From Corynebacterium jeddahense (GTDB lineage Bacteria > Actinomycetota > Actinomycetes > Mycobacteriales > Mycobacteriaceae): DNA of 64,000 bases. Under the pieces are notes generated by a model. The model was given only the letters and a program-made list of their open reading frames with translations. It was not told where the DNA came from and searched no databases. The stretch covers positions 2,108,001 through 2,172,000 of the forward strand of contig NZ_CP063194.1 in the NCBI RefSeq assembly GCF_028609865.1. The letters are read 5' to 3'. A program made the position numbers and the translations under genes. Shown in pieces: positions 30,089 to 39,326 of the stretch (its first letter is position 1; each line of letters starts with the position of its first letter).

Positions 30089-32162
30089 CCTTCTGCTCCT
30101 TCGTTGCTTCCATGATCGGGTCGCCGGGGCCGACGGACCCCTGCGCAACATCGGTGACCGATGCGAGTTTCTTCGAGTTGACCACGGACGTGATCACGGT
30201 GGTGTCGACGCCAGCTGCGTCGATGGAGGCGAAGTCCACCTCCGCGAGCGGCTCGCCCGCCTGCACCATTTGCTTCTTCTCGACGAGCGGCGTGAACCCC
30301 TCACCGCCCAACTTCACCGTGTCGATGCCAATGTGCACCAGCAGTTCCACGCCCCCGTCAGTCTTGATGCCGTACGCGTGGTTGGTCTTGGCCACCGAGA
30401 TGACCTTGCCGGATGCCGGCGCGACCACGGTGGCGGTTGCATTCGCCGGCTTCACGCCCACAGCTTGGCCGAGCGCACCGGAGGCGAAAGCTGCATCTGC
30501 GAGCGCTTCCATCGCGACCACCTCGCCAGCGATGGGGGCAAGCACCTCAGTCTTGGTAGCGGTGGCCACCGCCGTTGCGGTTGCAGCGGCGGTTGCAGTG
30601 GGAGCAGCCGGAGCGGCCGCAACCGGCTCAACAGACTCAGCCGCTACCGGAGCACCCTCCTCCTCGCGCGCGGCGGCCGCCCGGGCGAGCGCCTCCGCCT
30701 TCTCCTCCGGCGTGCGGTAGTCGGTGATGAAGATGATGAGGAAGGAGGTGACAAACGCCACCGTGATGGCGACGATGTAGACCCACATCGGGTCGAACAC
30801 GAAGATTGTCGGGATGGAGGTGAACACGAACGCGTCCGTCTTCACGCCACCGAACGGGGTGCCCAGGATCGCGATGGTGAGGCCGCCAGCGAAGCAGCCG
30901 ACGAGCATGCGCGGGTAGATCTTCTTGTAGCGCAGGTGGATGCCGTAGAGGCTCGGCTCCGAGATGCCGCCGAGCAGACCCGCGGCGAGCGCGGAGCCAG
31001 AGGTCTGACGCATGAGCGGGTCGTGGTCACGCACGGAGATGGCCAGCACCGCGGCGGTGGCGCCGAAGCAGGCGAAGTTCCACGCGCCCATCGGGCCCTG
31101 GATGAAGTCGTAGCCGAGGGTGTTGATGTTCACCAGCATGAGCGCGTTGAGCGGCCAGTGCAGGCCGAGCGGCACGAGGAACGGGTAGAGCATCGGGATG
31201 AGCAGCGCGAAGATGAACGGCGCGTTGTCGTTCATCCACGCGAGGCCGGAGCCGATCCAGGCGCCGAGCAGGTAGCCGAACGGGCCGATGAGGAAGGCCG
31301 TCAGCGGGATCATCACGAGCAGGGTGAGGAAGGGCACGAACACCATGTGCACCGAGGACGGGATGAGTTTCTGGAAGCCCTTGTACACCAGCGCGGTAAT
31401 GGCGGCCATGATGAGCGGGACGAAGACGTTCCCGCCGTAGTCGTTGAGCACCATCGGCAGGCCAAACACGTCGATGATGTTCGTCTGCGTGCCCAGCACC
31501 GAGTTGTCGATGACGCGCACGTCTGGGTGCGTGGCCAGCCCGAGGAATTCGGGGGTGAACAGCGCCAGCATGATCGAGGCGGGCACCCACGGGTCGATGT
31601 CGAGCTTCTTGCCCGCGTTGTAGGCCACCGCCACCGGCAGGAAGTAGAACACCGAGCGCCACATGGCGTCAACGAACTGCCAGCCCGGCGACTTCACGTC
31701 AGCGCGGAAGTCGACGATGTTGAACGCGTCGAGCACCGCGGTGAACGCGATGATGAGCGACGCGCCGAGCAGCACGCCGAGGATCGGGCGGAACGAGTCC
31801 GAGAGGTACTCGAAGAACGCGTCGAGCCAGGGCATCTTGCCCTTCGTCTTGTCGCGCTGCTGCTTCTTCAGCTCCTCGTTAGACACGCTGCGATCCGCCA
31901 TCTCGGGCAGCTTGTTGATGGCGTTGTACACCGTGGCCACGTCGCCGCCGACGATGACCTGGTAGTGGTTGCCGCCCTGCGGGACGGCGCCCATCACCTT
32001 GGGGTTCGCCTCGAGGCGTTCCTTGTCCGCGAGGGAGGCGTCGTTAAGCTCGAAGCGCAAGCGCGTGGCGCAGTGCGTCATCGAGGCGATGTTGCCGGGC
32101 CCTCCGACCCCGGCGAGGATGTCGGCGGCCTGGTCCTGCAGGCTCGCCTTGGTGGTTGACAT
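30081..32162 (-). CDS. PTS sugar permease EIIBCA, beta-glucoside/sucrose type
   Basis: A 693-residue fused permease in the order IIB-IIC-IIA. IIB carries the phospho-Cys in MTHCATRLRFEL (about residue 31). IIC spans about 105-470 with eight or more transmembrane helices and the GGISEPSLYGIHLRYKK motif. After an Ala/Thr/Val-rich linker, IIA (about 540-680) carries the phospho-His in ELLVHIGIDTVKL. This domain order is that of the Bgl/sucrose/trehalose group; the substrate could be sucrose, a beta-glucoside or trehalose. It overlaps ptsI by eight bases, so uptake and enzyme I are co-expressed. Confidence 0.9.
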   Translation of the reverse strand: MSTTKASLQDQAADILAGVGGPGNIASMTHCATRLRFELNDASLADKERLEANPKVMGAVPQGGNHYQVIVGGDVATVYNAINKLPEMADRSVSNEELKKQQRDKTKGKMPWLDAFFEYLSDSFRPILGVLLGASLIIAFTAVLDAFNIVDFRADVKSPGWQFVDAMWRSVFYFLPVAVAYNAGKKLDIDPWVPASIMLALFTPEFLGLATHPDVRVIDNSVLGTQTNIIDVFGLPMVLNDYGGNVFVPLIMAAITALVYKGFQKLIPSSVHMVFVPFLTLLVMIPLTAFLIGPFGYLLGAWIGSGLAWMNDNAPFIFALLIPMLYPFLVPLGLHWPLNALMLVNINTLGYDFIQGPMGAWNFACFGATAAVLAISVRDHDPLMRQTSGSALAAGLLGGISEPSLYGIHLRYKKIYPRMLVGCFAGGLTIAILGTPFGGVKTDAFVFTSIPTIFVFDPMWVYIVAITVAFVTSFLIIFITDYRTPEEKAEALARAAAAREEEGAPVAAESVEPVAAAPAAPTATAAATATAVATATKTEVLAPIAGEVVAMEALADAAFASGALGQAVGVKPANATATVVAPASGKVISVAKTNHAYGIKTDGGVELLVHIGIDTVKLGGEGFTPLVEKKQMVQAGEPLAEVDFASIDAAGVDTTVITSVVNSKKLASVTDVAQGSVGPGDPIMEATKEQKDD

Positions 32163-32207
32163 TCCGGTGCTCCTTCCAACCGCAGTGCATTCGCCTCGAA
32201 CTGTAGT

Positions 32208-32219
32208 TGGTTATAACCA
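32208..32219. promoter_or_regulatory. palindromic operator-like site upstream of the PTS operon
   Basis: TGGTTATAACCA is a perfect 12-base palindrome 46 bases upstream of the EIIBCA start. GntR- and LacI-type sugar regulators often bind such short palindromes; no regulator gene is adjacent. Function is inferred from position. Confidence 0.45.
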
Positions 32220-32328
32220 CCGGACACAATTCTCACCTGCGCATATCCCCCCGCTAGCTCTCAGCGCGCATCGGCGTCACCCGGGCCCGCGAATCCCCAG
32301 TTCGATTGTGCATACACCCCGCTGAGGG

Positions 32329-33219
32329 CTAGCAGGGGTCGACGTACTCCTCGCGGTTGGACAGCACGCGCGCGTTGCCGCCGTAGTTCGCCTTCGCCCG
32401 GCACAGCGCGTCGGTGTCCGAGCCGTAGTCGAGGTAGACGGGGTAGATGTCGTGGCCGTCGAGCTGCTTGCGTAGCGACGGGCACTGCCCCGGGAACGTG
32501 TACTCCCGGGTCTTGCCGGACGGGTCCGCCGTCAACGCCTCGAACGCGATGCGCCGCTGCGTGTCGTCCCGGTCGCCGTAGTCCACGATCGAGTCCACGA
32601 TGAGGATGCCGCGCCCGTCGCACGCCGGCTGCGACGCGTACTTCGGCGTCGACTCCCCCAGCCCCACGTACGGGATGTATCCTGCGCCCGCCGGCGCCGC
32701 GCTCACCTTGTTCGGCGGGGTCTCGCCCGGCCCGTACACCCCGCACTGCTTCTCTTTGTTGGCGAAGCGCTCCGGCACCCCGAGCTCCTCGAGGCGGCCC
32801 GGGTTGTAGCACGGCGCGCTCATCCCGAGCCCGTCCCACTCCCCGTCCGCGGGCACCCGGCGCCAGATGCTGCCGTCCCACTGCACGAGTTTGATCACGT
32901 CGGAGTTCGGCACGCCGGGCCGCGCGAACCCGCCCTCGCACTCGCCGCGCATCTCGAAGTCCTCGTACCCCGGGGAGCGCTGCAGGGCGGCGTCAGAGCA
33001 GTCCGGCGGGGCCGCCGCGGCGGAGGTGGAGCCGTTGCTTGTCGACGCCCCAGGGGCTGACTCCGCGGAAGACTCCGTAGCAGACTCCGTCGTTGCAGTC
33101 GCCGACCCCTCGGTCGGCGCCACCCACGACGTCTGGGTCACCTCGACCACCTCGGGCTCGGAGGCACAACCCGCGAGCGCCAGCACGACCACGGCGGCAA
33201 GGGGCAGGGCGCGGCGCAT
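32329..33219 (-). CDS. predicted lipoprotein, unknown function
   Basis: A 296-residue protein with a lipoprotein signal peptide (lipobox LAGC near residue 18), a Ser/Thr/Ala-rich spacer (about 35-75) and a Cys-rich globular domain with about nine cysteines (PPDCSDAA, RGECEGGF, APCYNPG, KQCGVYG, QPACDGRG, PGQCPSL, ALCRAK and the terminal DPC), probably paired as disulfides on the cell surface. IVDSIVDYGDRDD is the best conserved-looking stretch. No family recognised. It ends six bases upstream-to-downstream from lysS on the same strand, so they may be co-transcribed. Confidence 0.65.
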   Translation of the reverse strand: MRRALPLAAVVVLALAGCASEPEVVEVTQTSWVAPTEGSATATTESATESSAESAPGASTSNGSTSAAAAPPDCSDAALQRSPGYEDFEMRGECEGGFARPGVPNSDVIKLVQWDGSIWRRVPADGEWDGLGMSAPCYNPGRLEELGVPERFANKEKQCGVYGPGETPPNKVSAAPAGAGYIPYVGLGESTPKYASQPACDGRGILIVDSIVDYGDRDDTQRRIAFEALTADPSGKTREYTFPGQCPSLRKQLDGHDIYPVYLDYGSDTDALCRAKANYGGNARVLSNREEYVDPC

Positions 33220-33224
33220 GGCGG

Positions 33225-34736
33225 CTACACCTCCGGCTTCACCATCGGGAAGAGCACCGTCTCGCGGATGCCCAGGCCGGTCAGGGCCATGAGCAGGCGG
33301 TCGACGCCCATGCCGGTGCCGGCTGTCGGCGGCATGCCCTGCTCCATCGCGGCGAGGAAGTCCTCGTCGAGCACCATCGCCTCGTCGTCGCCGGCGTTGG
33401 CCAGGCGCGCCTGATCCTCGAAGCGCTCACGCTGGATCACCGGGTCCACCAGCTCGGAGTAGCCGGTGGCCAGCTCGAAACCGCGCACGTAGAGGTCCCA
33501 CTTCTCAGTCACGCCGGGCTTCTCGCGGTGGTCGCGCGTGAGCGGGGAAGTCTCCACCGGGAAGTTCACCACGAACGTCGGCTCGTAGAGCTGGTCGGAG
33601 CAGAGCTCCTCCCAGACCTCCTCGACGAGCTTGCCGTGCAGCCAGCCCGCGTTCTCCGGCACCTTGAGCCCGATGACCTCGGCGATGCCCTTGAGCTCCT
33701 CGACGGAGGAATCGACGGTGACCTCGGGCTGGCCCGGGAACTTGCGCTGCAGCGCCTCGTTCAGGCTCGGGTACATCTCCAGCACCTTCCACTCGCCGGA
33801 GAAGTCGTACTCCGTGCCGTCGGCGAGCGTGACTTTCTGGGAGCCGAAGACCTCCTCCGCGCAGAACTGCACGAGGCCCTTGATCGTCTTCGCGCCGTCT
33901 TTATAGGTGCCCCACGCCTGGTAGGTCTCCAGCATGGTGAACTCCGGCGAGTGCGAGGAATCGACGCCCTCGTTTCGGAAGTTCCTGTTGATCTCGAAGA
34001 CGCGCTCGATGCCGCCGACCACCGCGCGCTTGAGGTACAGCTCCGGCGCGATGCGCAGGTAGAGGTCGATGTCCAGCGCGTTCGAGCGGGTGATGAACGG
34101 CCGGGCGGCGGCGCCGCCGTGCAGGGTCTGCAGCATCGGGGTCTCAATCTCCACGAAGTCCAGGCCCGTGAGGTACTTGCGCACCGCGGCGATGACCTTG
34201 ATGCGGGTCATGGCGTTGACGCGCGCGTCCTCGCGCATGATGAGGTCGGTGTAGCGACGGCGGACCCGCTGCTCCTCGTTCATGTCCGCGAACGCCACCG
34301 GCAGCGGGCGCAGCGCCTTCGACGCCATGTGCCACGACTGGGCCATCACGGAGAGCTCACCGCGTTTCGACGCGATGACGCGCCCACGCACCGACACGAT
34401 GTCGCCGAGGTCGGTATCGGCCTTCCACTGCGCCAGCGTCTCCTCGCCCACCTCGGCGAAGGAGAGCATGACCTGCAGCTGGGTGCCGTCGCCCTCCTGC
34501 AGGGTGGCGAAGCAGAGCTTGCCGGTGTTGCGCTGGAACATGATGCGCCCGGCGACGGCGACAACGTCCTGGGTCTCCTCACCCGGCTCGAGCGTGCCGT
34601 CGTACTTCGCGCGCAGGTCCTTCAGCGACGTCGTGCGGTCGACTTCGACGGGGTAGGCGTCGCGCCCTTCGTCGAGAAGCCTCTGCCTCTTCTCCCGGCG
34701 GATTTGCTGCTGCTCTGAAAGATCCTGCGTACTCAC
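33225..34736 (-). CDS. lysS: lysyl-tRNA synthetase, class II
   Basis: Charges tRNA-Lys. The 503-residue protein shows the OB-fold anticodon domain (about 60-150, [16 protein letters not shown]), class II motif 2 ([22 protein letters not shown]) and motif 3 ([15 protein letters not shown]) near the C-terminus. Length is normal. In mycobacteria lsr2 and clpC1 lie directly downstream; here ptsI-EII and a mobile island occupy that space. Confidence 0.95.
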   Translation of the reverse strand: MSTQDLSEQQQIRREKRQRLLDEGRDAYPVEVDRTTSLKDLRAKYDGTLEPGEETQDVVAVAGRIMFQRNTGKLCFATLQEGDGTQLQVMLSFAEVGEETLAQWKADTDLGDIVSVRGRVIASKRGELSVMAQSWHMASKALRPLPVAFADMNEEQRVRRRYTDLIMREDARVNAMTRIKVIAAVRKYLTGLDFVEIETPMLQTLHGGAAARPFITRSNALDIDLYLRIAPELYLKRAVVGGIERVFEINRNFRNEGVDSSHSPEFTMLETYQAWGTYKDGAKTIKGLVQFCAEEVFGSQKVTLADGTEYDFSGEWKVLEMYPSLNEALQRKFPGQPEVTVDSSVEELKGIAEVIGLKVPENAGWLHGKLVEEVWEELCSDQLYEPTFVVNFPVETSPLTRDHREKPGVTEKWDLYVRGFELATGYSELVDPVIQRERFEDQARLANAGDDEAMVLDEDFLAAMEQGMPPTAGTGMGVDRLLMALTGLGIRETVLFPMVKPEV

Positions 34737-34752
34737 GGCGAATAATCGTAGC

Positions 34753-36006
34753 TTATTCGCAGACGGGGAGATCGAGGCGCTGGGACTCCGCGTCGGAGCC
34801 GTTGATGATGAAGAGGTACTCGGGCTTGTCCTTCGGCGTCATCACGAACGCCTGCGGGTTCGCGTCCGGCAGCTCGTAGGAGTTGATGGTGCACTCTCCG
34901 GAGCCGAGGACGACCGCCTCGCTCGGGTCCGGTACCGCGTCGTCGCGGTCGAACTCGTCGGCGTACTTCACCACCGACACGCCGAGGTTCTCGTCCGCGC
35001 AGCGGATCTTGCCCTCCTGGTCGCCCTCGGTCGGCTCGGACTCGCACTTGAGGTCCTTCCAGCCCTTCTGCCCGGAGCGCTCGGAGACGACCTTCGGGTA
35101 GGCCTCGGCGATCTCGGCCTCCGCGCCGGCCCACTCCTCACCGCGGTGGGTGCTCCAGTACCAGAGCGCGCCGAGGGCGACGAGCAGCAGCGCGAGGATC
35201 GCGATGATCCACGGCCACGGGCTCTTTTTCTTCTTCGGCTCAGCCGGGCGCGCGTAGGTGCCATCCGCGCTGTACGCGTAGGGCTCCGGCGGCTTGCGGT
35301 AGCCGTCCTGCGGGCGCGGGGCGACCGACTCGTTCGACTGCTGCATCTCCACCTGCTCCGCCGGGGCGGTCTCGAGCACGCCGGCGCAGGTGCGAGCGCC
35401 CTCGCGGGGCTGCTCGCCGGTCATGAGCGCGACGACGTTGGCGAACTTCTCCACGTTCGCCTTCGCCGCCTCCTCGTCGGTGCCAGCCGGGTCCGTCGAC
35501 GGGCCGACGAGGGTGAGCTTCACCGGTGTGGTCGACCACTGCGGCTGGACGAGGAGGCGCTCCGGAGTAATGGAGCGGGCGACGAAGCCGGACAGTCCCT
35601 TGAGGTCATAGTCGTCGATCGCCTCGGCGACGGGGCCGAGCAGGTCGCGCACCTCCTGCGGGGTGAACGTCGCGCCCTTCTCCGCGATGAGGTCCGACAG
35701 CGGGGTGCCGCTCGGCGCCTCGCGCAAAACGAAGAGCTTGCCATCGTCGGTGGTGCCCACGCTGCGCGGCTGAAACGCGCCCGGGTGCGCGGCGAGCGCG
35801 AGCCGGCTGTTGAGCGTGTTCACCTCGTCGCCGAGCTGCGCGCCGACGGCATCGTAGAAGACCTCGACCTCGACGCCGTGGCCGGTGTCGTCCGTCGCGG
35901 TGTAGAGCGTGGACGTCTCGGTGCGCCCCGTCTCTGCGACCTGCTCAGGCGTGAAGGTGAAGCCGAAGCGGTCGGCGAGGATTCCGGCGATGTTGGCGTT
36001 GGACAT
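34753..36006 (-). CDS. membrane protein with a degenerate protein-kinase-like domain
   Basis: A 417-residue single-pass membrane protein. The N-terminal 240 residues resemble a eukaryotic-type kinase fold without its catalytic residues: [20 protein letters not shown] could be the beta2-beta3 region, [16 protein letters not shown] the E-helix, and [15 protein letters not shown] the catalytic-loop position, lacking HRD and DFG. A basic stretch EPKKKKSPW precedes the transmembrane helix ([17 protein letters not shown], about 268-288), then a 125-residue outer domain with cysteines (LKCESEP, KIRCADE, GECTINS, LPVCE). The ATG at 36006 starts MSNANIAG. It is probably a pseudokinase-type signalling or envelope protein; no name is certain. 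Confidence 0.6.
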   Translation of the reverse strand: MSNANIAGILADRFGFTFTPEQVAETGRTETSTLYTATDDTGHGVEVEVFYDAVGAQLGDEVNTLNSRLALAAHPGAFQPRSVGTTDDGKLFVLREAPSGTPLSDLIAEKGATFTPQEVRDLLGPVAEAIDDYDLKGLSGFVARSITPERLLVQPQWSTTPVKLTLVGPSTDPAGTDEEAAKANVEKFANVVALMTGEQPREGARTCAGVLETAPAEQVEMQQSNESVAPRPQDGYRKPPEPYAYSADGTYARPAEPKKKKSPWPWIIAILALLLVALGALWYWSTHRGEEWAGAEAEIAEAYPKVVSERSGQKGWKDLKCESEPTEGDQEGKIRCADENLGVSVVKYADEFDRDDAVPDPSEAVVLGSGECTINSYELPDANPQAFVMTPKDKPEYLFIINGSDAESQRLDLPVCE

Positions 36007-36023
36007 GCGCGAAAGTCTACCGA

Positions 36024-36818
36024 CTACTCGCTGTCTATGTTTTTGAACCCGACGCCCAGGGGGAGCCCCACGTTGTCGATGAGCCGCACCCCGCCGAGGT
36101 CCACCGCCGCGAGCAGGCGCGCGTCCCCCTCGTCCGGGGCGGGGCGCATGGCGAGGTCGCGCAGCTCGACGTACTCCGGCTCCACGCCGGCGGCGGCGAG
36201 CACCCCGCGCACCGTCTCGAGGACGGCGTCGCGCCCGCGCTCGGCGGCGTGCGCCCCGGCTGTGAGCGCCGCGGACAGGGCGAGGGCGGCCTCCCGCTTC
36301 TCGACGGCGACACGCGCGTTCCTGTTCGACACCGGGATGCCGTCGGGGGTGCGCACCGTGGGCACGCTGTGGAGCTTGCACTCCATCCGCAGGCCGGAGA
36401 CCGCGTACTGCGCGGCCACGAGCACCTCAAAGTCCTTCTCGCCGAGCACGACGTCGGTGGCGTGCGACGCGTTGATGGCGGCGAGGATCGTGGCGACGGC
36501 GCGCTGCGTCTCCTCCGCCGGCTCGAGCGGGTCCACGCCCGCGTCGACGCCCACCCGCGTCTCCAAGGCGCCGTGGAAGACGACGTCGACGTGCTCGCGG
36601 GCGAAGACATCCGGCACTTCCGCGCCGGAGTAGGTGACCACGACGTACGCGCCAAGCAGCGACTTCGCCGCCCGGATGAGCTCGACGTGCCCGGCGTGGA
36701 GGTCGGTGCCCAGCGGCACCACCACCACGGACTTGCCGATCTTGCGGAACGCGCGGCCGTACGTGGCCAAAAGCGCCTCGTCGGTGACCACCACGGCCTG
36801 GCCTGGTTCGAACGCCAT
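36024..36818 (-). CDS. panC: pantoate--beta-alanine ligase, divergent
   Basis: ATP-dependent condensation of pantoate and beta-alanine to pantothenate. The 264 residues keep the HxGH nucleotide motif (TDLHAGHVELIRAAKS), the GEKDFEVLVAAQYAV segment and VPTVRTPDGIPVSNRNARV. They differ from typical PanC where P-T-M-G-x-L-H is PLGTDLH, and S-S-R-N is S-N-R-N. The length is slightly short (usual about 280). Position ahead of DUF2520, DUF6779, DUF3180 and folK genes matches mycobacteria and supports the call. No panD is adjacent. Confidence 0.82.
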   Translation of the reverse strand: MAFEPGQAVVVTDEALLATYGRAFRKIGKSVVVVPLGTDLHAGHVELIRAAKSLLGAYVVVTYSGAEVPDVFAREHVDVVFHGALETRVGVDAGVDPLEPAEETQRAVATILAAINASHATDVVLGEKDFEVLVAAQYAVSGLRMECKLHSVPTVRTPDGIPVSNRNARVAVEKREAALALSAALTAGAHAAERGRDAVLETVRGVLAAAGVEPEYVELRDLAMRPAPDEGDARLLAAVDLGGVRLIDNVGLPLGVGFKNIDSE

Positions 36819-37520
36819 CTATCCTCCCTCGTACTTCTGCATCGCCCAGAGTTCCGTGTCAGTATCGCCCAGCTGCTGCCCGCGCCTGCGCTCGAGGTCG
36901 ACGAGCAGGCGTCGCACGCCCGGCTCCGGCAGCGCGTCCGCGAGCACGTCGAGCTGCGCCGGGGTCGCGGCGCGGGGCGCGCCCGCGGGGGCGTCGCGGA
37001 ACTGCGCGGCGACGGCCTCCATGTCCGGCACGGCCTGGACGAGGAGCTCGAACGCGTCGCCGCGGACGACGCTCTCCAGTGCGCGCAGCTCCTGGGCGGC
37101 GGCGATGACGGGCCGGGAGGTGTCGTCGATACGCATGCTCACCCCGCCGACCTCCGCGACGAGGAGACCGACGACCGTCTCGCCGAGCTCGTCCGCGGCG
37201 GAGGTGACCCACACGTCGGCGAAGACGTTGTGGGCGCACATGACGATCGCCTGGGCGGTCTCGACGTCGTCGAGGAGCTGCGGCCCCTCTTCGAGCACGG
37301 TGTGGAGGAACATCTGGCGGGGCCGGGCGTGGCTCGCGAGCAGCCCGGCGGCGAGGCGCACTTGGTCGGCGGGGGCGTCGAGCAGGACGAGGTCGACTTG
37401 GGCGATCGCGCCGGGGTCGGCTTCCGCGTCCACCGGGCGGACGATGTGGCCGGCGCGCTCGAACTCGAGCGCGAGCGGCGTCGGGCCGAACACCGCGCCC
37501 ACGGCAAGGCGCGGGGCCAT
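36819..37520 (-). CDS. DUF2520/Rossmann-like conserved protein (Rv3603c-like)
   Basis: A 233-residue protein with an N-terminal Rossmann-like half (GAVFGPTPLALEFERAG, DLVLLDAPADQVRLAAG) and a helical C-terminal half (LRALESVVRGDAFELLVQAV). This matches the DUF2520 type encoded directly upstream of panC in actinobacteria (Rv3603c in M. tuberculosis). Some relatives are regarded as 2-dehydropantoate-reductase-like, which would fit panC, but the usual glycine motif is weak here and activity is unproven. It abuts panC with no gap. Confidence 0.7.
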   Translation of the reverse strand: MAPRLAVGAVFGPTPLALEFERAGHIVRPVDAEADPGAIAQVDLVLLDAPADQVRLAAGLLASHARPRQMFLHTVLEEGPQLLDDVETAQAIVMCAHNVFADVWVTSAADELGETVVGLLVAEVGGVSMRIDDTSRPVIAAAQELRALESVVRGDAFELLVQAVPDMEAVAAQFRDAPAGAPRAATPAQLDVLADALPEPGVRRLLVDLERRRGQQLGDTDTELWAMQKYEGG

Positions 37521-38390
37521 CTACTTCCCCTGGCGCGCGAGGAGCTCGGCAACGGAGACGCTCGTCTCGCCGCGCTCGTCGCGGCGGCGGCGGCCCGAGC
37601 GCGGGGCGTCGGGGGCCTCGTGTTCCCCGTGGGCCTGCGCGGGTTCCGGAGCCGGGGCCGGTTCCGGCGCGCGGTTCTTCTCCGCCTCCCGCTCGCTGAT
37701 GAGGTCGGACAGCGGGTTGCGCGCCGGGCGCGACGACGGCTGCGCGCCAATGCGGCCGGCGATCGCGTCGGAGCTCGGCGCGCCGGTCGGGCGGGCGGGG
37801 CGCACCCTGGTGATCACGACGGTGTCGTCGGAGGACGGGCCCGGCTTCGGGGCGGGCGCGGACTCCGTGGCGGGCTTCGGTTCAGGCTGCGCGGGTTCGG
37901 GTTCCGGGGCCGGTTCGGGTGCCGGCGCCGGCTCCTGCTTCGGTTCCTGCACCGCCTCGAGCTCCGAGATGCGCCGGGCCGACGCGCGCACGGCGGCCGG
38001 CTCGTACTCGAAGACGCGGCCGGAGAGCTCCTCGAGCTGGTTGCGCAGCGCCTGGATCTGGTCCTGCAGCTCGCGCAGCGCCTCGACGTCCACCGCCGGG
38101 GCGGCCGGCGCCGCGGGGGCCGCCTGCAGCTCGGCGCGGTGGCGCTCCTCCTGCTCTCGGGCGCGCTGCTCGGCCGCCCGCGCCTCGTCCTCGGCGGCGT
38201 CGCGGTCCCGGCGCACCTTCGAGTTGAGAAGGATGCCGGCCGCGCCCGCCCAGAGCGCAAAGATGAGCGCGACCTTCAGCGCGTTGGCGGAGTTGGTGAA
38301 CAGCATGACCACGGTGCCGATCACCGCCGCGACAAACGGCACGTAAACCCACAGGTTTGCGGTGTCACGGGACGGTTTCTGGGCACTCAT
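37521..38390 (-). CDS. DUF6779-type membrane protein (Rv3604c-like)
   Basis: A 289-residue protein with two N-terminal transmembrane helices (LWVYVPFVAAVIGTVVMLF and ALKVALIFALWAGAAGILL), an Ala/Glu/Arg-rich coiled-coil region (about 60-130), then long Pro/Glu/Ala low-complexity stretches and a basic C-terminus. The topology and position between the DUF2520 and DUF3180 genes match M. tuberculosis Rv3604c, of unknown function. ATG at 38390 gives MSAQKPSRD. Confidence 0.7.
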   Translation of the reverse strand: MSAQKPSRDTANLWVYVPFVAAVIGTVVMLFTNSANALKVALIFALWAGAAGILLNSKVRRDRDAAEDEARAAEQRAREQEERHRAELQAAPAAPAAPAVDVEALRELQDQIQALRNQLEELSGRVFEYEPAAVRASARRISELEAVQEPKQEPAPAPEPAPEPEPAQPEPKPATESAPAPKPGPSSDDTVVITRVRPARPTGAPSSDAIAGRIGAQPSSRPARNPLSDLISEREAEKNRAPEPAPAPEPAQAHGEHEAPDAPRSGRRRRDERGETSVSVAELLARQGK

Positions 38391-38400
38391 GCCCAACACT

Positions 38401-38868
38401 CTAGCTAACACCCTGCCCCTCATTCGGTGGCGACACTTCGCACATCTTCTCCAGCACCAGCCCCGCCACGCACAGCGCGAGCCCCCCGAGCGCGCCCGCG
38501 GTGAGCGGCCCGACGTCGCCCGCCGCGGCGTCGAGGACGTGCAGTTTGCGCAGGGTGTACATGAGCGCGCCGGCGTACGCGCCGCCGCACACCGCGCCCG
38601 CCCACGCGCACGCCTTGCCGAAGACCATGCAGTTCGCCACCGTCACCGGGTTGAGCTGGCTGCGGTCCAGCCCCACGCGCCCCTCCTCGCGGCGCCGCTT
38701 GACCACCCAGGCGATCCACCCGGCCACCACCGCGATCACCCACAGCGACAGCGGCACCACGAGATCCAGCGACGCGAGCGCGCCGTAGAAGCGGCGCACG
38801 AGGATGAGCGCGGCCGCGGCGCTGAACCCGGCGGCGGCGATGAGCCCGTCGATCGGCGTGCGCCTCAC
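38401..38868 (-). CDS. DUF3180 family membrane protein (Rv3605c-like)
   Basis: A 155-residue protein with four transmembrane helices (LIAAAGFSAAAALILV, VVPLSLWVIAVVAGWIAWVV, ACAWAGAVCGGAYAGALMY, LTAGALGGLALCVAGLVL) and the conserved LNPVTVANCMVFGKACA segment. It fits DUF3180, always found next to folK in actinobacteria. The GTG at 38868 overlaps the folK stop as GTGA. A role near folate synthesis is inferred only from position. Confidence 0.75.
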   Translation of the reverse strand: MRRTPIDGLIAAAGFSAAAALILVRRFYGALASLDLVVPLSLWVIAVVAGWIAWVVKRRREEGRVGLDRSQLNPVTVANCMVFGKACAWAGAVCGGAYAGALMYTLRKLHVLDAAAGDVGPLTAGALGGLALCVAGLVLEKMCEVSPPNEGQGVS

Positions 38869-39323
38869 AGCTTGCGCACCCCCTGGCCGTCGAGGTCCGC
38901 GAGCAGGTTGCGTATCGACGCCCCACGGAGCTCCGCGCCCGGGTCCATCTCCAGCCACGGCTCGAGCACGAACCTGCGCAGGTGCGCCCGCGGGTGCGGC
39001 ACGGTGAGCTCCGGGTCGTCGGAGGTGTAGCCGTCGATCCAGACGACGTCCACGTCGAGGGTGCGCGGACCCCAGCGCTCCTCGCGCACGCGGTGGGCGG
39101 CCTGCTCTAGGCGCTGGCACCGGGCGAGGAGCTCGTGCGGGGACGCGTCGACGTCGACAAGCAAGCTCTGGTTGAGAAAGTCCGGCTGGTCCGTCTTGCC
39201 CCACGGCGCGGTGGCGTAGACCGAGCTCACGGCGACGGTCTCGCCCGCGAACTCGTCGACGACGCTGCGCAGGTGGGCGCGCGCGTCGCCCATGTTCGAG
39301 CCTGCCGAGAGCACCGCGCGCAT
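38865..39323 (-). CDS. folK: 2-amino-4-hydroxy-6-hydroxymethyldihydropteridine pyrophosphokinase
   Basis: Transfers pyrophosphate from ATP to 6-hydroxymethyl-7,8-dihydropterin in folate synthesis. The 152-residue protein shows LSAGSNMGDARAHL, the YATAPWGKTDQPDFLNQSLL signature, the family R-W-G-P-R-x-L-D-V-D-V motif and VPHPRAHLRRFVLEPW. It starts three bases from the folB stop and overlaps the DUF3180 start, within a tight folate operon. Confidence 0.93.
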   Translation of the reverse strand: MRAVLSAGSNMGDARAHLRSVVDEFAGETVAVSSVYATAPWGKTDQPDFLNQSLLVDVDASPHELLARCQRLEQAAHRVREERWGPRTLDVDVVWIDGYTSDDPELTVPHPRAHLRRFVLEPWLEMDPGAELRGASIRNLLADLDGQGVRKL

Positions 39324-39326
39324 CGC

